Part shown: piece by piece, positions 1-6,899 of the stretch
How the letters are laid out: each line of letters starts with the position of its first letter
Numbering within the stretch: position 1 is the first letter of the stretch
Source: Balneolaceae bacterium
GTDB taxonomy: Bacteria; Bacteroidota; Rhodothermia; Balneolales; Balneolaceae
Assembly (NCBI GenBank): GCA_007117235.1
Contig: SKGY01000077.1
Coordinates: 1 to 7,719, forward strand
Reading direction: 5' to 3'
Length of the DNA: 7,719 bases
Made by a program: the position numbers and the translations under genes
Notes under the pieces: model-generated
What the model saw: the letters and a program-made list of their open reading frames with translations, nothing else
Told to the model about the DNA's origin: nothing
Databases searched by the model: none

Positions 1-533
1 AAATCATTTGATAGCTGAAAGTTCAGAACCGGATCGTGTATCTCTTTGCTCTTAACTTTTTCGATATACTTTTTGGCTGAGATATCATCATACATGTGAA
101 AGTTTGGCAATCGGCCCCCAAAGAGAATGCTTTTCAGGTTCAGCTCTTCACATAACTCCTTTCGGTAATCATATAGCCGGCGCCCCAGTCTGAGTCCGCG
201 GTACTCAGGGTGCACCATCAAATCAAGTCCATACAGAGTATCACCATCTGATGTGTGAGTATCAAAGGTATCGTTGCCTGTGATGTCGAGATACTTATGA
301 CGATCAGTAAACATTGAGTAATCGATGATAATAGATAGTCCGCAAGCCACGATTATTCCATCCACTTTTATTGCAATCTGACCCTCAGGGAAAATCTCGA
401 TCAGCTTTTCAATCTGCGATTTATTCCACGTTGGATCAGTAATGCTGGGGTAGCATTTCTTCATCAGCTCCTGAAGCTCTTTGTACTCAGACTTCTTTAG
501 ATATTCCAGGTCAATTTTTTCTATGGACTTCAT
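1..533 (-). CDS. GNAT N-acetyltransferase domain, N-terminal part of a probable GNAT-nitrilase (carbon-nitrogen hydrolase) fusion; cut by left edge
   Basis: The frame opens at ATG (531-533) and stays open for 177 codons to the window edge, so the C-terminus is missing. The visible part is a GNAT acetyltransferase domain. Residues 49-59 read PEGQIAIKVDG (beta strands), followed by GDTLYGLDLMVHPEYRG (97-113). The acetyl-CoA loop RGLRLGRRL is at 112-120, then FGGRLPN (138-144) and IHDPVLNFQLSND at the edge. From memory this matches the N-terminal third of the B. subtilis YhcX-type proteins of about 510 residues, where GNAT is fused to a nitrilase-superfamily amidase. The amidase half would lie beyond the window. 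Its substrate is not known to me. The start has no clear Shine-Dalgarno site. A terminator separates it from the asparaginase gene upstream, so it probably has its own promoter in 534-613. GNAT assignment is firm; the fusion is inferred from family resemblance. Confidence 0.88.
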   Translation of the reverse strand, partial: MKSIEKIDLEYLKKSEYKELQELMKKCYPSITDPTWNKSQIEKLIEIFPEGQIAIKVDGIIVACGLSIIIDYSMFTDRHKYLDITGNDTFDTHTSDGDTLYGLDLMVHPEYRGLRLGRRLYDYRKELCEELNLKSILFGGRLPNFHMYDDISAKKYIEKVKSKEIHDPVLNFQLSND

Positions 534-613
534 GAATGTGGTGGTATTAAAATTATTGATTGGTTAATAAATGGTACAAAGAGTTTGTTGAAAACAGAAA
601 AAGTAGTGGTTAT

Positions 614-647
614 AAAAAAAGCTCCATACCGTCGCAGGGAGCTTTTT
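614..647 (-). terminator. Rho-independent terminator of the asparaginase gene
   Basis: A perfect 10-base-pair inverted repeat pairs 616-625 (AAAAAGCTCC) with 638-647 (GGAGCTTTTT) around a 12-base loop. On the minus strand the GC-containing stem is followed by seven T residues (614-620). It lies 19 bases past the asparaginase stop and before the GNAT gene start, so it should end the asparaginase transcript. The stem is also A/T-flanked on the plus strand, but no plus-strand gene enters it here. Confidence 0.85.
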
Positions 648-665
648 CATCCAGGAATAAATTAA

Positions 666-1685
666 CTATTCATTTTCCCAAATCATGACAGTTCGGTTTC
701 CGTCTGAATCAAGTGAAGCGCGAAACATACCGCTTGTATTCATCTGCATGGAAATATTACCAACTCTGTCAACGGCGATAAAGCCTGCATCACCGGGGTT
801 TAAACGCTCATTAAGCACAAACTGCATGGCGCGATCTAAAGATGAGCCGGTAAACTCCATGTGATTTGCAATGGTGTTAGCAGACACATTTCTCATGATC
901 TGTTCACCCCACCCTGTTGCAGAAATAGCGGCAATGTGGTTGGCGAAAGTTCCTGATCCGATAATTGGCACATCACCTACACGGCCAAATTGCTTATTGG
1001 TCATACCACCTGTCGATGTTGCAGCCGCAAGTTTACCATCGCTATCAAGAGCAACGGCACCCACAGTACCAAATTTCAGATCTTCAATCCAATCGTAGAT
1101 AGTAGTTTTCGGAGCTTCGACGGCAGATGATTGCTCCTGAGCTCTTTCCCACTGCTCATATCTGTTTTGAGTATGAAAATGATCGTTTTCAACCCGCTCT
1201 ACATCTGTCTGATTTGCATACTCTTCAGCACCAATTCCAGAAAAGAAAATATGTGGTGAATCTGTCATCACCTTTCTTGCCAAAGAAATTGGGTTTTTAA
1301 CGGTGGTTAATCCGGTAAGGGCTCCGGCACCCAATGTGCTTCCATCCATGATGGCAGCATCCAGCTCATGTCGTGCTTCTTTCGTAAAAACTGATCCCTT
1401 CCCCGCATTGAAAAGCGGGTTGTCTTCAAGATTTCTGACAACCATTTCAACGGCATCAAGCGCTGAACCACCATCTCTGAGGATCAATTCGCCAACTCTT
1501 AATGCCTCTTCAAGTCCACGGTAATATTGCTGTTTAATTGAATCAGGCAGGTCTTGAGATATAGTGCCGGCGCCACCGTGAAGAGCAATCGCCCAATCTT
1601 TTTGGGTTTGATTATTGTTGTCGCAAGAGATAAAAATTAGAGCAGATACAACAAGTATCGATACAATAGAGAGTAGGTTTTTCAT
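666..1685 (-). CDS. iaaA: Isoaspartyl peptidase / type-2 L-asparaginase (Ntn hydrolase), predicted lipoprotein
   Basis: This 339-residue protein belongs to the plant-type asparaginase / isoaspartyl peptidase / glycosylasparaginase family. These enzymes hydrolyse L-asparagine and beta-aspartyl dipeptides after self-cleavage. The conserved HGGAG is at 36-40. The autocleavage site is Gly206-Thr207 in FGTVGAVALDSDG, so Thr207 would become the N-terminal nucleophile of a 133-residue beta chain. ATSTGG (222-227) and GRVGDVPIIGSG (234-245) supply the oxyanion and substrate-binding residues, including Arg235 and Asp238. The N-terminus has a basic start, a hydrophobic stretch (4-19) and a lipobox-like FIS-Cys21, so the enzyme is probably exported and lipid-anchored. 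Phe at lipobox position -3 is less usual, and simple periplasmic release remains possible. Many bacterial relatives are cytosolic. The gene has hairpin terminators on both sides and so looks monocistronic. No Shine-Dalgarno site precedes the ATG. Confidence 0.93.
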   Translation of the reverse strand: MKNLLSIVSILVVSALIFISCDNNNQTQKDWAIALHGGAGTISQDLPDSIKQQYYRGLEEALRVGELILRDGGSALDAVEMVVRNLEDNPLFNAGKGSVFTKEARHELDAAIMDGSTLGAGALTGLTTVKNPISLARKVMTDSPHIFFSGIGAEEYANQTDVERVENDHFHTQNRYEQWERAQEQSSAVEAPKTTIYDWIEDLKFGTVGAVALDSDGKLAAATSTGGMTNKQFGRVGDVPIIGSGTFANHIAAISATGWGEQIMRNVSANTIANHMEFTGSSLDRAMQFVLNERLNPGDAGFIAVDRVGNISMQMNTSGMFRASLDSDGNRTVMIWENE

Positions 1686-1738
1686 AAGAAATTTTTGATG
1701 TGTAGTTGCATAGGAAAATAGGTGAACAGATAGAAAAT

Positions 1739-1769
1739 AAAAAAACCCGACCTGTTATGATCGGGTTTT
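1739..1769 (-). terminator. Rho-independent terminator of the NfeD-slipin unit
   Basis: A 9-base-pair perfect inverted repeat pairs 1742-1750 (AAAACCCGA) with 1761-1769 (TCGGGTTTT) around a 10-base loop. On the minus strand the stem runs into seven T residues (1739-1745). It begins 27 bases past the slipin stop codon and ends about 54 bases before the asparaginase start. It should separate the two transcription units. Confidence 0.87.
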
Positions 1770-1796
1770 AGTTTAACTAAACAGTCACCTGGTACT

Positions 1797-2576
1797 TTAG
1801 TCAACCTTATTTTTTGGCCTGAATGACTCAAGAAAGTCCATTGGAAGAGGTACAAATGTGAATGTTGAGTTTTCATCACTCAATTCAACCATAGTTTGCA
1901 GATATCTCAATTGCAGTGCGGTTGGTGTCTTCTCAATCATTTTACCAGCTTCAACCAGTTTGGTGGCAGCTTCAAATTCACCTTGAGCATTAATGATTTT
2001 AGCTCTTCTGTCACGCTCACTTTCAGCCTGACGCGCCATTGCTCTTTTCATCGACTCAGGCAGAATTACATCCTTCACCTCAACAGATACCACTTTAATT
2101 CCCCATGGGTCTGTGTGCTTATCGATGATGTCCTGAATTTGCTTGTTAATCTTGTCTCTTTGTGCAAGCAAATCATCCAACTCAAATTGTCCCAATACAC
2201 TCCTTAGAGTGGTTTGAGCAAACATCGACGTAGCTGCTATGTAGCGTTCTACCTGAATAACAGCGCGTTCTGCATCAACAACTCTGAAAAACGTAATCGC
2301 GTCAACATTAACGGTAACGTTATCTTTGGTGATCACTTCCTGTCTTTCAACATTTATCGTGAGAACCCGAAGATCTACGCGTTCAATTTTATCGATAAAG
2401 GGAATAAGTATGATAAGCCCTGGTCCTTTTGTAGACTGGTATTTACCAAGACGGAATACAACGCCTCGTTCGTATTCCCTCATAATTTTAAACATTTGAG
2501 GTAGAAATACTGACAAGAATATTACGAAGGTAATAATCCATACCAGCATATTTGTTAAATCACCCGGATTGTCCAT
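1797..2576 (-). CDS. Slipin / stomatin-like SPFH (band 7) membrane protein
   Basis: This is a 259-residue SPFH-domain protein of the slipin (prokaryotic stomatin) family, which forms oligomeric scaffolds at the membrane. One hydrophobic segment (10-26, VWIITFVIFLSVFLP) anchors the N-terminus. The band 7 domain then runs from about 32 to 200: EYERGVVFRLGKY (34-46), GPGLIILIPFIDKIERVDLR (51-70), TKDNVTVNVDAITFFRV (83-99), and the Arg/Lys-rich helix with MKRAMARQAESERDRRAKI (176-194). An Ala/Glu-rich helix follows (195-213) and a conserved hydrophobic end TFTFVPLPMDFLESF (238-252). The length is typical of slipins. It lies 64 bases downstream of the NfeD protease gene on the same strand. That pairing is widely conserved, and the protease is thought to cleave or act on the slipin. 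A strong Shine-Dalgarno site fixes the ATG start. The exact physiological role is unknown. Confidence 0.95.
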   Translation of the reverse strand: MDNPGDLTNMLVWIITFVIFLSVFLPQMFKIMREYERGVVFRLGKYQSTKGPGLIILIPFIDKIERVDLRVLTINVERQEVITKDNVTVNVDAITFFRVVDAERAVIQVERYIAATSMFAQTTLRSVLGQFELDDLLAQRDKINKQIQDIIDKHTDPWGIKVVSVEVKDVILPESMKRAMARQAESERDRRAKIINAQGEFEAATKLVEAGKMIEKTPTALQLRYLQTMVELSDENSTFTFVPLPMDFLESFRPKNKVD

Positions 2577-2583
2577 AGTGTAG

Positions 2584-2589
2584 CTCCTT
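2584..2589 (-). promoter_or_regulatory. Strong Shine-Dalgarno site of the slipin gene
   Basis: On the minus strand AAGGAG lies 7 bases before the slipin ATG (2574-2576). It is the only clear consensus ribosome-binding site I see in the window, and it decides the slipin start. Independent initiation here would help make the scaffold in excess over the upstream protease from one transcript; that last point is inference. Confidence 0.8.
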
Positions 2590-2640
2590 AGATTAATAAG
2601 TTAATTGAAACTCAAGAACGAGTAATCGCAGTGATTGGCA

Positions 2641-4005
2641 TCATTTAATCGAGCCTTCTGTTGCGTCCTTTGTTTCGGTTTTTTCTGTTATTGGTTTTAC
2701 AATCACACGAAGTCCTTTGTACTCAACGATTTCAACTTTATCGCCTTCATTAAATGTATGCTCACTTTCAGCTGTCCAATATTCACCGCCAAAGAAAACT
2801 TTCCCCGGTTGGTGTGGTAAAATAGCGTCTGTTACTTCAGCTGTTCTGCCTATTGTAGATTCAAGCCCGGATCGTACAGGTGCAAAGAGGGATTTAATAC
2901 CATAGGTAACAATCCAGGCAAAGAAACCTGCAGTCAATAATGTAGCAGGTATCAGCCAATAGACTGAAATCTGCATCTCTTCAGGAAGGTCCTGAAATAA
3001 CATAAGTGCACCCAAAAAGAAAGCCACGGCTCCTCCAGTAATTAAAAGTCCGAATGCCGGCGTAATTGCCTCGGCCACAAACAATATAATAGCCAGACCA
3101 ATCAACAAAAAACCGGCCATATTTATTGGCATTGCAGCAACACCATATAGTAGTAATATCAGGGCAATTACGCCCGCTACTCCGGGTATAATTCCTCCGG
3201 GGTTAGTTACCTCACCGATGATTCCATAGATAGCAACTAATGTTAGAATTAACATGACTTCAGGCCTCAAAATGAAGCTAAAAAATATCTCCGCTAGCGT
3301 TTGTGGGATTCTGTTTTGAGAGGCATTTCGGGTATTGAGCGTCTTCCCTTCTATTTCAAGACCATCGATCTGATCAAGCAGGTCAAAGATATCAGTCGCA
3401 ATAATATCAATCACATCTATCTCAAGAGCCTCTCTTGACGATATAGATGCGCCATCTCTAACTGCAGATTTTGCCCATTCAACATTTCTATCACGTTGTT
3501 CGGCAATGGTTTCTATATAGCTTTCTGAATAACTGAAAATTTTCTTCTGCATTACTGTATCCATCTCTCCACCACCCATTGCTACAGGTGAGGCTGCACC
3601 GATATTAGTTGCCGGCGCCATCGCTGCAATGTGTGCAGCAAGTGTGATAAACGTGCCGGCACTCCCGGCGTTAGCACCTTGTGGAGACACATAAACGACA
3701 GTTGGATGTGATGAGCCTAAAAGTATTTGAACAATATCCTGAGTTGAATCAAGTAGTCCCCCCGGGGTATCTAATTCTATTATGAGCGCTTCGTCACCAG
3801 CTTCGATTGACTTCTGTAACCCTCTTTCAATGTACTGCGTGCTGGTTGGGCCAATAGTACCCTCAACTCGAATTATACTGACCGTTGATGGCTCAGTTGA
3901 TTCAACTTGTGATGCATTCTGGTCTGACTGATCATCTTCTTGCAAAACAAAAGCTGTGCCGACCAGAAACAGAATCAGAGATATGATCAGATTTTTGTGT
4001 GTCAT
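2641..4005 (-). CDS. NfeD-family membrane-bound ClpP-class serine protease (long form, NfeD1b type)
   Basis: This is a long NfeD protein, 454 residues from the ATG at 4005. Residues 1-20 are a signal peptide or anchor. A ClpP-like protease domain (about 40-215) follows, with LDTPGG (78-83) and GANAGSAGTFI (110-120). Ser115 in this motif aligns with the catalytic Ser97 of the Pyrococcus 1510-N protease, and Lys155 in KKIFSYSESYIE aligns with its Lys138, giving a Ser-Lys dyad. Four to five membrane segments lie at about 249-370. The C-terminal NfeD OB-fold domain (about 384-437) carries GRTAEVTDAILP and GDKVEIVEYKGLRVIV. It is the first gene of a unit with slipin, the family's usual partner. 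I prefer the ATG at 4005 over an in-frame GTG at 4014 that would add three residues; neither has a Shine-Dalgarno site. The function is probably membrane-protein quality control. The older 'nodulation' name is historical. Confidence 0.93.
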   Translation of the reverse strand: MTHKNLIISLILFLVGTAFVLQEDDQSDQNASQVESTEPSTVSIIRVEGTIGPTSTQYIERGLQKSIEAGDEALIIELDTPGGLLDSTQDIVQILLGSSHPTVVYVSPQGANAGSAGTFITLAAHIAAMAPATNIGAASPVAMGGGEMDTVMQKKIFSYSESYIETIAEQRDRNVEWAKSAVRDGASISSREALEIDVIDIIATDIFDLLDQIDGLEIEGKTLNTRNASQNRIPQTLAEIFFSFILRPEVMLILTLVAIYGIIGEVTNPGGIIPGVAGVIALILLLYGVAAMPINMAGFLLIGLAIILFVAEAITPAFGLLITGGAVAFFLGALMLFQDLPEEMQISVYWLIPATLLTAGFFAWIVTYGIKSLFAPVRSGLESTIGRTAEVTDAILPHQPGKVFFGGEYWTAESEHTFNEGDKVEIVEYKGLRVIVKPITEKTETKDATEGSIK

Positions 4006-4100
4006 GCTAATCACAATTTATATAGAGTTGATTTGGTTCCTGGTTGCCGATATAAATGGCTGATAGAATGCTAATATTAACATTTTTAGCAGCAAATAAG

Positions 4101-4135
4101 AAAAGGAAAGACCGATAGTTATTTGTATCGGTCTT
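4101..4135 (-). terminator. Probable terminator after yidC
   Basis: A 10-base-pair perfect inverted repeat pairs 4108-4117 (AAGACCGATA) with 4126-4135 (TATCGGTCTT) around an 8-base loop. On the minus strand the stem is followed by a T-rich but interrupted run (TTCCTTTTC). It lies 33 bases past the yidC stop codon and before the NfeD gene, so it marks the end of the rpmH-rnpA-yidC unit. The broken T run makes it weaker than the other two terminators. Confidence 0.72.
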
Positions 4136-4168
4136 ATGTAGAATAAGGGATGTGTTATGCCTGAAGAG

Positions 4169-6019
4169 TTACTTCTTCTTTTTCTTACCCTTCTTCAGCT
4201 TTTTATTCACAGACTCTTTTGCTTTTTCAATCTCTTCCGGTTTTTTAGCGGCAATCTGCTTATTGATGAGAACCTGCTGGCCGATCGAAAGAACATTGTA
4301 AACGAGATAGTATAAACTCAGTCCCGATGCAAAATTGTTGAAGATGAAAAGCAACATGACAGGCATGAAGTACATAAACACTTTCATGTTAGGACCGCTG
4401 CTTGGTGCAGCACTACTCATGCCTCCGCTTACTTTCATTTGTAAGAACATGGCAGCTGACATCAACAATACAAATCCGGCCAATTGATCGCCAAGGAATG
4501 GAATGCTAAACGGCAGACTTAAGATATAATCGGGAGCTGACAAGTCGTTCGCCCACAAGAAAGACTCCTGTCTTATAATCATCGAGTTTTGGAAAAAGAA
4601 AAACATCGTGATCAAAATTGGAAACTGTAACAGCATCGGTAAACAACCACCAAGCGGATTCACTTTCGCTTTTCTATATAGGGCAATCGTCTCTTGCTGT
4701 TGCTTCTTCGGATCATCCTTGTACTTCTCCTGGATCTCCTTCATTTGCGGCTGAAGCTCCTTCATTGCAGCCATACTCTTGAAACTCTTCTGAGTTAGAG
4801 GGAAGAGAATCAGTTTGATTGCAACTCCGAACAGAATGATTAAAACCCCGAAGTTTGTGATAAAATTGCTGCCTAACATGAAGAAAGGAATGATCGCATA
4901 TCTTACCAGAGGATCAGCAAACCACCTTATCAAGGCGTATCCGATTTCAACAACGTCATATGCATTACTGTCAAAATCTCTTAAGTCATAGTAGCGCAAC
5001 GGGCCTGAGTACAGCTCGTAAGAGAGTGTGGGATTATTAACAATTCCACTCTGAATGTAGGACTGATAGTGATGATTGGTGCCAAACTCTCCAACCGGGC
5101 CATCTATCTCACCTACAATTGTTGCAGCATTAGATGTAGTAACCGGTTTAATAAACTGGCCAAAAAATCGAGTTCTGGTAGAGACCCATCCGATTGTGCC
5201 ATTTATTCTCTCTTCCATTGAGCCTGAATCAGACAGTTGATACTTTTCTAAGGTACCGCCTGCATATATATACCCTGCAGTGGCTTGGGCGTCTTGAGCA
5301 ACATCTCTTTCTGATAAGTTTAATCGTGGCTTCCAGCCAAAATCAACGTTCGTACCGCTGATGTACCTCCCCATGTCTACCAGATCAACATCAAGGTCAT
5401 ATGCATATCGGTCACCATAGATTGTATAAGTGAATACGATAGATGAGTAGTCGTCTACTTGTAAACGATATGCCAGTTGTGCGGATTCACCATCAGAAAG
5501 TGAGAACTCCTGTTCGCGGAATAGGGGCTCAAATACAAGCTGATCTGTTTCAATATTGTAATTCTGCTGAGATAAAAACCCTAATGAATATGCAGATCTG
5601 CTGTTGTCTGCAATAAGCTGCATCGGTTCACTCTCCCAGGTTTGGTGGTTTGTGAGAGTAATTGCAGCAGGTCCTGCACCTACGTTTGTAAATTCGATTT
5701 CGTAAAGCGAGGTTCGTACAGTAGTAAGGAGAGTGTCAGGATATCCGATTTCATCAAAAACACCAAGAACGGCTCTGCGAGTTTCTGTGGGTGCTTCTGC
5801 AGACGGAGTTTGTTGTCTGAATTCGGTATCTATTTCACGATCGGATTGATCACCGTTATCAAATCTATCTTGCTCTGCCTGAACAGCAGCAATACTGTCT
5901 TGTACAGCTCGTTCAACTCGTTGCCTTTCCAGCTCTTCCGGGCTTGGCATTGTAAACCAGCCCCACGCTATAGTTAAAGCGACAATTAGTAAAAGTCCTG
6001 TTACTGTATTTCTATCCAA
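4169..6019 (-). CDS. yidC: YidC/Oxa1 membrane protein insertase
   Basis: YidC inserts and folds inner-membrane proteins, alone or with SecYEG. The 616-residue protein has the Gram-negative layout. TM1 is at 6-22, an acidic Gln/Glu-rich linker at 27-82, and the periplasmic P1 beta domain at about 85-340. The conserved five-helix insertase core runs from about 360 to 590. In the core, IKLILFPLTQKSFKSMAAMK places Lys402 where E. coli has the groove Arg366. The two-helix cytosolic C1 loop with LQPQMKEIQEKYKDDP follows, then KVNPLGGCLPMLLQFPIL (452-469) and FASGLSLYYLVYNVLSIGQQ (563-582). The Lys-rich tail ends KKLKKGKKKKK and suits ribosome contact. The start is a TTG, only two bases after the rnpA TGA. 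The next ATG (codon 24) would remove TM1, so TTG is favoured. Initiation is probably coupled to rnpA translation. No yidD lies between them. Confidence 0.97.
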   Translation of the reverse strand: MDRNTVTGLLLIVALTIAWGWFTMPSPEELERQRVERAVQDSIAAVQAEQDRFDNGDQSDREIDTEFRQQTPSAEAPTETRRAVLGVFDEIGYPDTLLTTVRTSLYEIEFTNVGAGPAAITLTNHQTWESEPMQLIADNSRSAYSLGFLSQQNYNIETDQLVFEPLFREQEFSLSDGESAQLAYRLQVDDYSSIVFTYTIYGDRYAYDLDVDLVDMGRYISGTNVDFGWKPRLNLSERDVAQDAQATAGYIYAGGTLEKYQLSDSGSMEERINGTIGWVSTRTRFFGQFIKPVTTSNAATIVGEIDGPVGEFGTNHHYQSYIQSGIVNNPTLSYELYSGPLRYYDLRDFDSNAYDVVEIGYALIRWFADPLVRYAIIPFFMLGSNFITNFGVLIILFGVAIKLILFPLTQKSFKSMAAMKELQPQMKEIQEKYKDDPKKQQQETIALYRKAKVNPLGGCLPMLLQFPILITMFFFFQNSMIIRQESFLWANDLSAPDYILSLPFSIPFLGDQLAGFVLLMSAAMFLQMKVSGGMSSAAPSSGPNMKVFMYFMPVMLLFIFNNFASGLSLYYLVYNVLSIGQQVLINKQIAAKKPEEIEKAKESVNKKLKKGKKKKK

Positions 6020-6021
6020 GG

Positions 6022-6477
6022 TCAGATGTTATTAGGTGGTTCCGATTGACTGGGGATGTTTATTTTCTGTAAAAGTCGTTCTCGAATTTTTGGCAGCAGT
6101 ATATCCATCTCCTCTGAGATTTCTTGGACCGAAGCATGCTCAAAATTAGCCATGAATAATCCATGAAATCCAAAAGAGGATGATTCAAATAGGTCCTGGA
6201 GATGGGATTGCCGTGTTCTGTAAGCTTCTCTTAGAAGTCTTTTTACACGATTTCGTTTTACAGCTTGAGCAATTTTTTTCTTCGGAGCGGCGAAACCGAT
6301 ATAGCAACCTTCAGCTGGATCGGAGTATAACCGGTATCGAAATTGAAAAGACTTTGAGTTCAAAACAGTCGAATTTTCGAACAGGCGCTGGAAATTTTTC
6401 CTGCCCCGAAGAATTTTAGATCGTGGTAGAGAGTGATCTGGTTTAGAGAGATTTGGACTATTTCGGTCCTTTTTCAT
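6022..6477 (-). CDS. rnpA: Ribonuclease P protein component
   Basis: RnpA binds RNase P RNA and helps it recognise the 5' leader of pre-tRNA. From ATG 6477 the protein has 151 residues. The core begins at [17 protein letters not shown] (20-36), continues FGFAAPKK-type strand residues at 61-68 (GFAAPKKK), and has the family RNR box [15 protein letters not shown] at 73-87. A typical length is 110-140 residues; the extra sequence is about 19 residues at the N-terminus and a short C-terminal tail. No ATG, GTG or TTG lies between 6477 and the core, so the start must overlap rpmH: by 20 bases with ATG 6477, or by 53 with an in-frame GTG at 6510. I chose the ATG. It is the second gene of the rpmH-rnpA-yidC unit. 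Confidence 0.94.
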   Translation of the reverse strand: MKKDRNSPNLSKPDHSLPRSKILRGRKNFQRLFENSTVLNSKSFQFRYRLYSDPAEGCYIGFAAPKKKIAQAVKRNRVKRLLREAYRTRQSHLQDLFESSSFGFHGLFMANFEHASVQEISEEMDILLPKIRERLLQKINIPSQSEPPNNI

Positions 6478-6613
6478 CACTAACGGTAAGCTTATGACGT
6501 CCTTTCGCACGTCTGCGCCTTAGTACATTTTGGCCGTCAGCATCTTTCATTCGTTTGCGAAATCCGTGCTTATTAGCTCTCTTACGTTTACTTGGTTGAT
6601 AAGTGCGTTTCAT
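6458..6613 (-). CDS. rpmH: 50S ribosomal protein L34
   Basis: L34 is a small, very basic protein of the large ribosomal subunit. The 51-residue product begins [20 protein letters not shown], has [20 protein letters not shown] (21-40) and ends [11 protein letters not shown]. The first 45 residues match the family throughout. The SDE-type tail resembles Bacteroidota L34 proteins as I recall them. The ATG is at 6611-6613 and the TAG at 6458-6460. The leader is AT-rich with no Shine-Dalgarno site. It is the first gene of the minus-strand unit and its last 20 bases also encode the start of rnpA in another frame. Confidence 0.96.
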   Translation of the reverse strand: MKRTYQPSKRKRANKHGFRKRMKDADGQNVLRRRRAKGRHKLTVSDEKGPK

Positions 6614-6825
6614 GACTTAAAGTAGTAAAAATTCAAAATCCTGTTTTTAGATAGACCCGAAAAATAAGAAGAATTTAGTTAAATACGAACGTTTAATTAC
6701 ATATAAATTATTTTTCAAAAGAGTAGATCAAAATGTTTTCAATTTTAGAAGATGTTTTCGAGTTGAATCAATATCAAAGTCATCTCTCATTTTACGAGGC
6801 GAGTTAAAAAGATGTGTGTTGGAAA

Positions 6826-6837
6826 CTCCATATGGAG
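6826..6837. promoter_or_regulatory. 12-base perfect palindrome, candidate operator
   Basis: CTCCATATGGAG is its own reverse complement. It ends 33 bases upstream of the -35 element proposed for the BspA-like gene. A perfect 6+6 dyad is compatible with a dimeric regulator site, but it could occur by chance and no regulator gene is in the window. Confidence 0.25.
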
Positions 6838-6847
6838 ACATCAAAAA

Positions 6848-6864
6848 ACACCCCACACCCCACA
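6848..6864 (+). repeat. Short C-rich direct repeat
   Basis: The 17 bases read ACA-CCCC-ACA-CCCC-ACA, two copies of a 7-base unit plus a partial third. The tract is strikingly G-free on this strand and sits between the palindrome and the promoter candidate. Its role, if any, is unknown. Confidence 0.4.
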
Positions 6865-6870
6865 ATACAG

Positions 6871-6899
6871 TTGCGCCTTGTTACAACGATAGTTATAAT
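6871..6899 (+). promoter_or_regulatory. Candidate promoter of the BspA-like lipoprotein gene
   Basis: A perfect TATAAT (6894-6899) lies 17 bases after TTGCGC (6871-6876), which matches the -35 consensus only in TTG. Transcription would start near 6906 and leave a leader of roughly 79 bases. The -10 and spacing are good, the -35 is weak. FCB-group bacteria often use a different (TTTG / TAnnTTTG) promoter, so this is a candidate only. Confidence 0.4.

Noticed and set aside
1682..1879. 65-codon minus-strand open frame over the slipin 3' end
   Set aside because: It runs through the terminator hairpin and overlaps the slipin coding end in another frame; it looks like a shadow.
4006..4014. GTG start for the NfeD protease at 4014
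   Set aside because: It adds only three residues ahead of an ATG that itself begins a normal signal peptide; no ribosome-binding site favours it. It cannot be excluded.
871..6419. Several plus-strand open frames of 60-111 codons (for example 1896-2207, 5642-5977, 6180-6419)
   Set aside because: All lie antisense within well-supported minus-strand genes, with Cys/Ser/Phe-rich composition typical of antisense translation and no family motifs.
6478..6510. GTG start for rnpA at 6510
   Set aside because: It would add 11 non-conserved residues and enlarge the overlap with rpmH; the ATG at 6477 suffices. It cannot be excluded.
6695..6718. Minus-strand TTGAAA as an rpmH promoter
   Set aside because: No TATAAT-like or TAnnTTTG-like element lies at a suitable distance; too weak to list as a feature.
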